This document shows, piece after piece, positions 63,022-64,000 of a stretch of 64,000 nt of DNA; positions within the stretch are counted from its first letter, which is position 1; every line of letters begins with the position of its first letter. Where the stretch lies: assembly GCF_020832325.1 (NCBI RefSeq), contig NZ_JAFIEU010000045.1, positions 124,001-188,000 of the forward strand, in the 5' to 3' direction. Below the pieces are notes generated by a model, which had not been told where the DNA came from, searched no databases, and was given only the letters and a program-made list of their open reading frames with translations. Position numbers and translations under genes: made by a program. Source of the stretch: Lunatimonas sp. (lineage in GTDB: Bacteria; Bacteroidota; Bacteroidia; Cytophagales; Cyclobacteriaceae).

Positions 63022-63714
63022 ATGCTGTCGGCCGTAGCCATTGACGACGAATACATGGCCTTGGAAGTGATCAAATCCCACGCTTCCAAAGTGCCTTTTC
63101 TACACCTCACAGAGGTATTTACCGATGCCATCAAGGCATTGGAGTATGTAAAGGAGGAACCGGTAGATCTGGTATTTCTGGATATCAAGATGCCCGACAT
63201 ATCCGGTATGGAAGTCGCAGCACTGCTGCCCAAAAGGACCCTGGTTATCTTTACCACGGCCTACTCGGAACATGCGGTAAAAGGCTTCGAACTGGATGCC
63301 ACCGACTACCTGCTCAAACCCTTTTCGCTGGCCCGTTTCCTTCAGGCCTGCCAGCGCGCACGTGAATGGCACGACCTCAAGCATGCCCCAGAACAAGCGT
63401 TTCTGTTTGTGAAAACCGGATCCGATCAGGTAAAAATACGGTTCGAAGACCTCCTTTACTGCGAAGCACAGGGAAACTACGTGACCTTTCACCTTTTACA
63501 AGAAAAGGTGGTCGGCAGGACGACACTGGCAGAGATCGAAAAGCAACTACCCGCAACCTTTGTCAAGACCCATCGCTCCTTCATTGCCAACCTGACCCAA
63601 GTACGCAGGGTAGAACGGCATCAGCTTACAGTGGCCGACAAGGTGGTACCCATCAGCAGTACCTTTCAGGATCTTTTGGCGGCCGAACTCAACAAATGGA
63701 ATCCAGCAGGATAG
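63022..63714 (+). CDS. LytTR-family response regulator
   Basis: This 230-residue regulator has an N-terminal receiver domain with acidic pair DDE at residues 8-10, phosphoacceptor D54 in VFLDIKMPD, Thr in FTTAYSEHA and Lys in YLLKPF. A C-terminal LytTR DNA-binding domain (residues about 130-230) follows, with LYCEAQGNYVTFHL and FVKTHRSFIANL. It is partner of the kinase 14 bp upstream. LytTR domains bind direct repeats, and candidate repeats lie upstream of the kinase. The gene ends at a terminator. Confidence 0.95.
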   Translation: MLSAVAIDDEYMALEVIKSHASKVPFLHLTEVFTDAIKALEYVKEEPVDLVFLDIKMPDISGMEVAALLPKRTLVIFTTAYSEHAVKGFELDATDYLLKPFSLARFLQACQRAREWHDLKHAPEQAFLFVKTGSDQVKIRFEDLLYCEAQGNYVTFHLLQEKVVGRTTLAEIEKQLPATFVKTHRSFIANLTQVRRVERHQLTVADKVVPISSTFQDLLAAELNKWNPAG

Positions 63715-63717
63715 AGA

Positions 63718-63749
63718 AAACCTGTGAGCCAACAGGACCCACAGGTTTG
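63718..63749. terminator. Terminator between response regulator and pgi
   Basis: AACCTGTG pairs with CACAGGTT (8 bp) around a 13-nt loop, with A residues before it and TTGG after. It sits between two convergent genes and can serve both, although the T-run on the forward strand is weak. Confidence 0.65.
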
Positions 63750-63775
63750 GTTAGTATTGCTTTGTGCCTGTTCCT

Positions 63776-64000
<225 letters not shown>

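Overview
The window is a gene-dense chromosomal segment of a Bacteroidota bacterium, most likely Cytophagales (Cyclobacteriaceae-like). The signs are a SusC/SusD pair, the gliding-motility ABC transporter genes gldA-gldF-gldG, families largely confined to the phylum (DUF3822, DUF3078, DUF1573, TIGR02757), LytS/LytTR signalling, and several TAnnTTTG-type -7 promoter boxes. I see no insertion sequence, prophage, CRISPR array or rRNA. Assignments rest on reading motifs in the translations; no database search was run.

Layout. 1-9.9 kb: the 3' end of sdhB, then a Gfo/Idh/MocA oxidoreductase and a COG3618-type amidohydrolase (both with Tat-like leaders), a stand-alone TrpB2-type tryptophan synthase beta chain, a giant FG-GAP/ASPIC-UnbV propeller protein and a divergent FG-GAP lipoprotein. 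9.9-14.7 kb: a SusD/SusC uptake pair. Together these look like an uptake locus without recognisable glycoside hydrolases. 15.2-19.3 kb: a forward run with a PLP-homeostasis protein, DUF423, PBP4-type D-Ala-D-Ala carboxypeptidase, LD-carboxypeptidase and SGNH hydrolase. 19.4-30.3 kb: DUF1573, RecD/Dda-like helicase, three Nudix-associated/housekeeping blocks (pseudopilin-like protein, DUF3822, coaD, pyrE, TIGR02757), a LysM protein, NfeD and an acyltransferase.

30.4-44.4 kb: gatC overlapped by a large membrane-TPR protein, aminopeptidase P, an M16 protease, O-methyltransferase, LysM lytic transglycosylase, DUF3078, then dnaX, an outer-membrane protein, a GNAT protein and a propeller lipoprotein. 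44.5-59.6 kb, all reverse strand: dnaN, gldG-gldF-gldA, pgk, tsaC with a TPR lipoprotein, Nudix, unknown, recQ, comEC, an outer-membrane protein, GNAT and phoH. 59.7-64 kb: SAM hydroxide adenosyltransferase, tRNA-Leu(CAA), an AT-rich non-coding stretch, a LytS/LytTR two-component pair, and the 3' end of pgi.

The most striking feature is dnaX (39609..41323). Its reading frame is interrupted at a run of ten A residues, directly before a stop codon, and the tau-specific C-terminal domain continues in the -1 frame. This fits programmed frameshifting or transcriptional slippage making a 382-residue gamma and a 571-residue tau. Two further leads are a pseudopilin-like protein paired with a DUF3822 protein upstream of coaD, and paired direct repeats with roughly 20-bp periodicity upstream of the LytS/LytTR genes that resemble LytTR-family operators.
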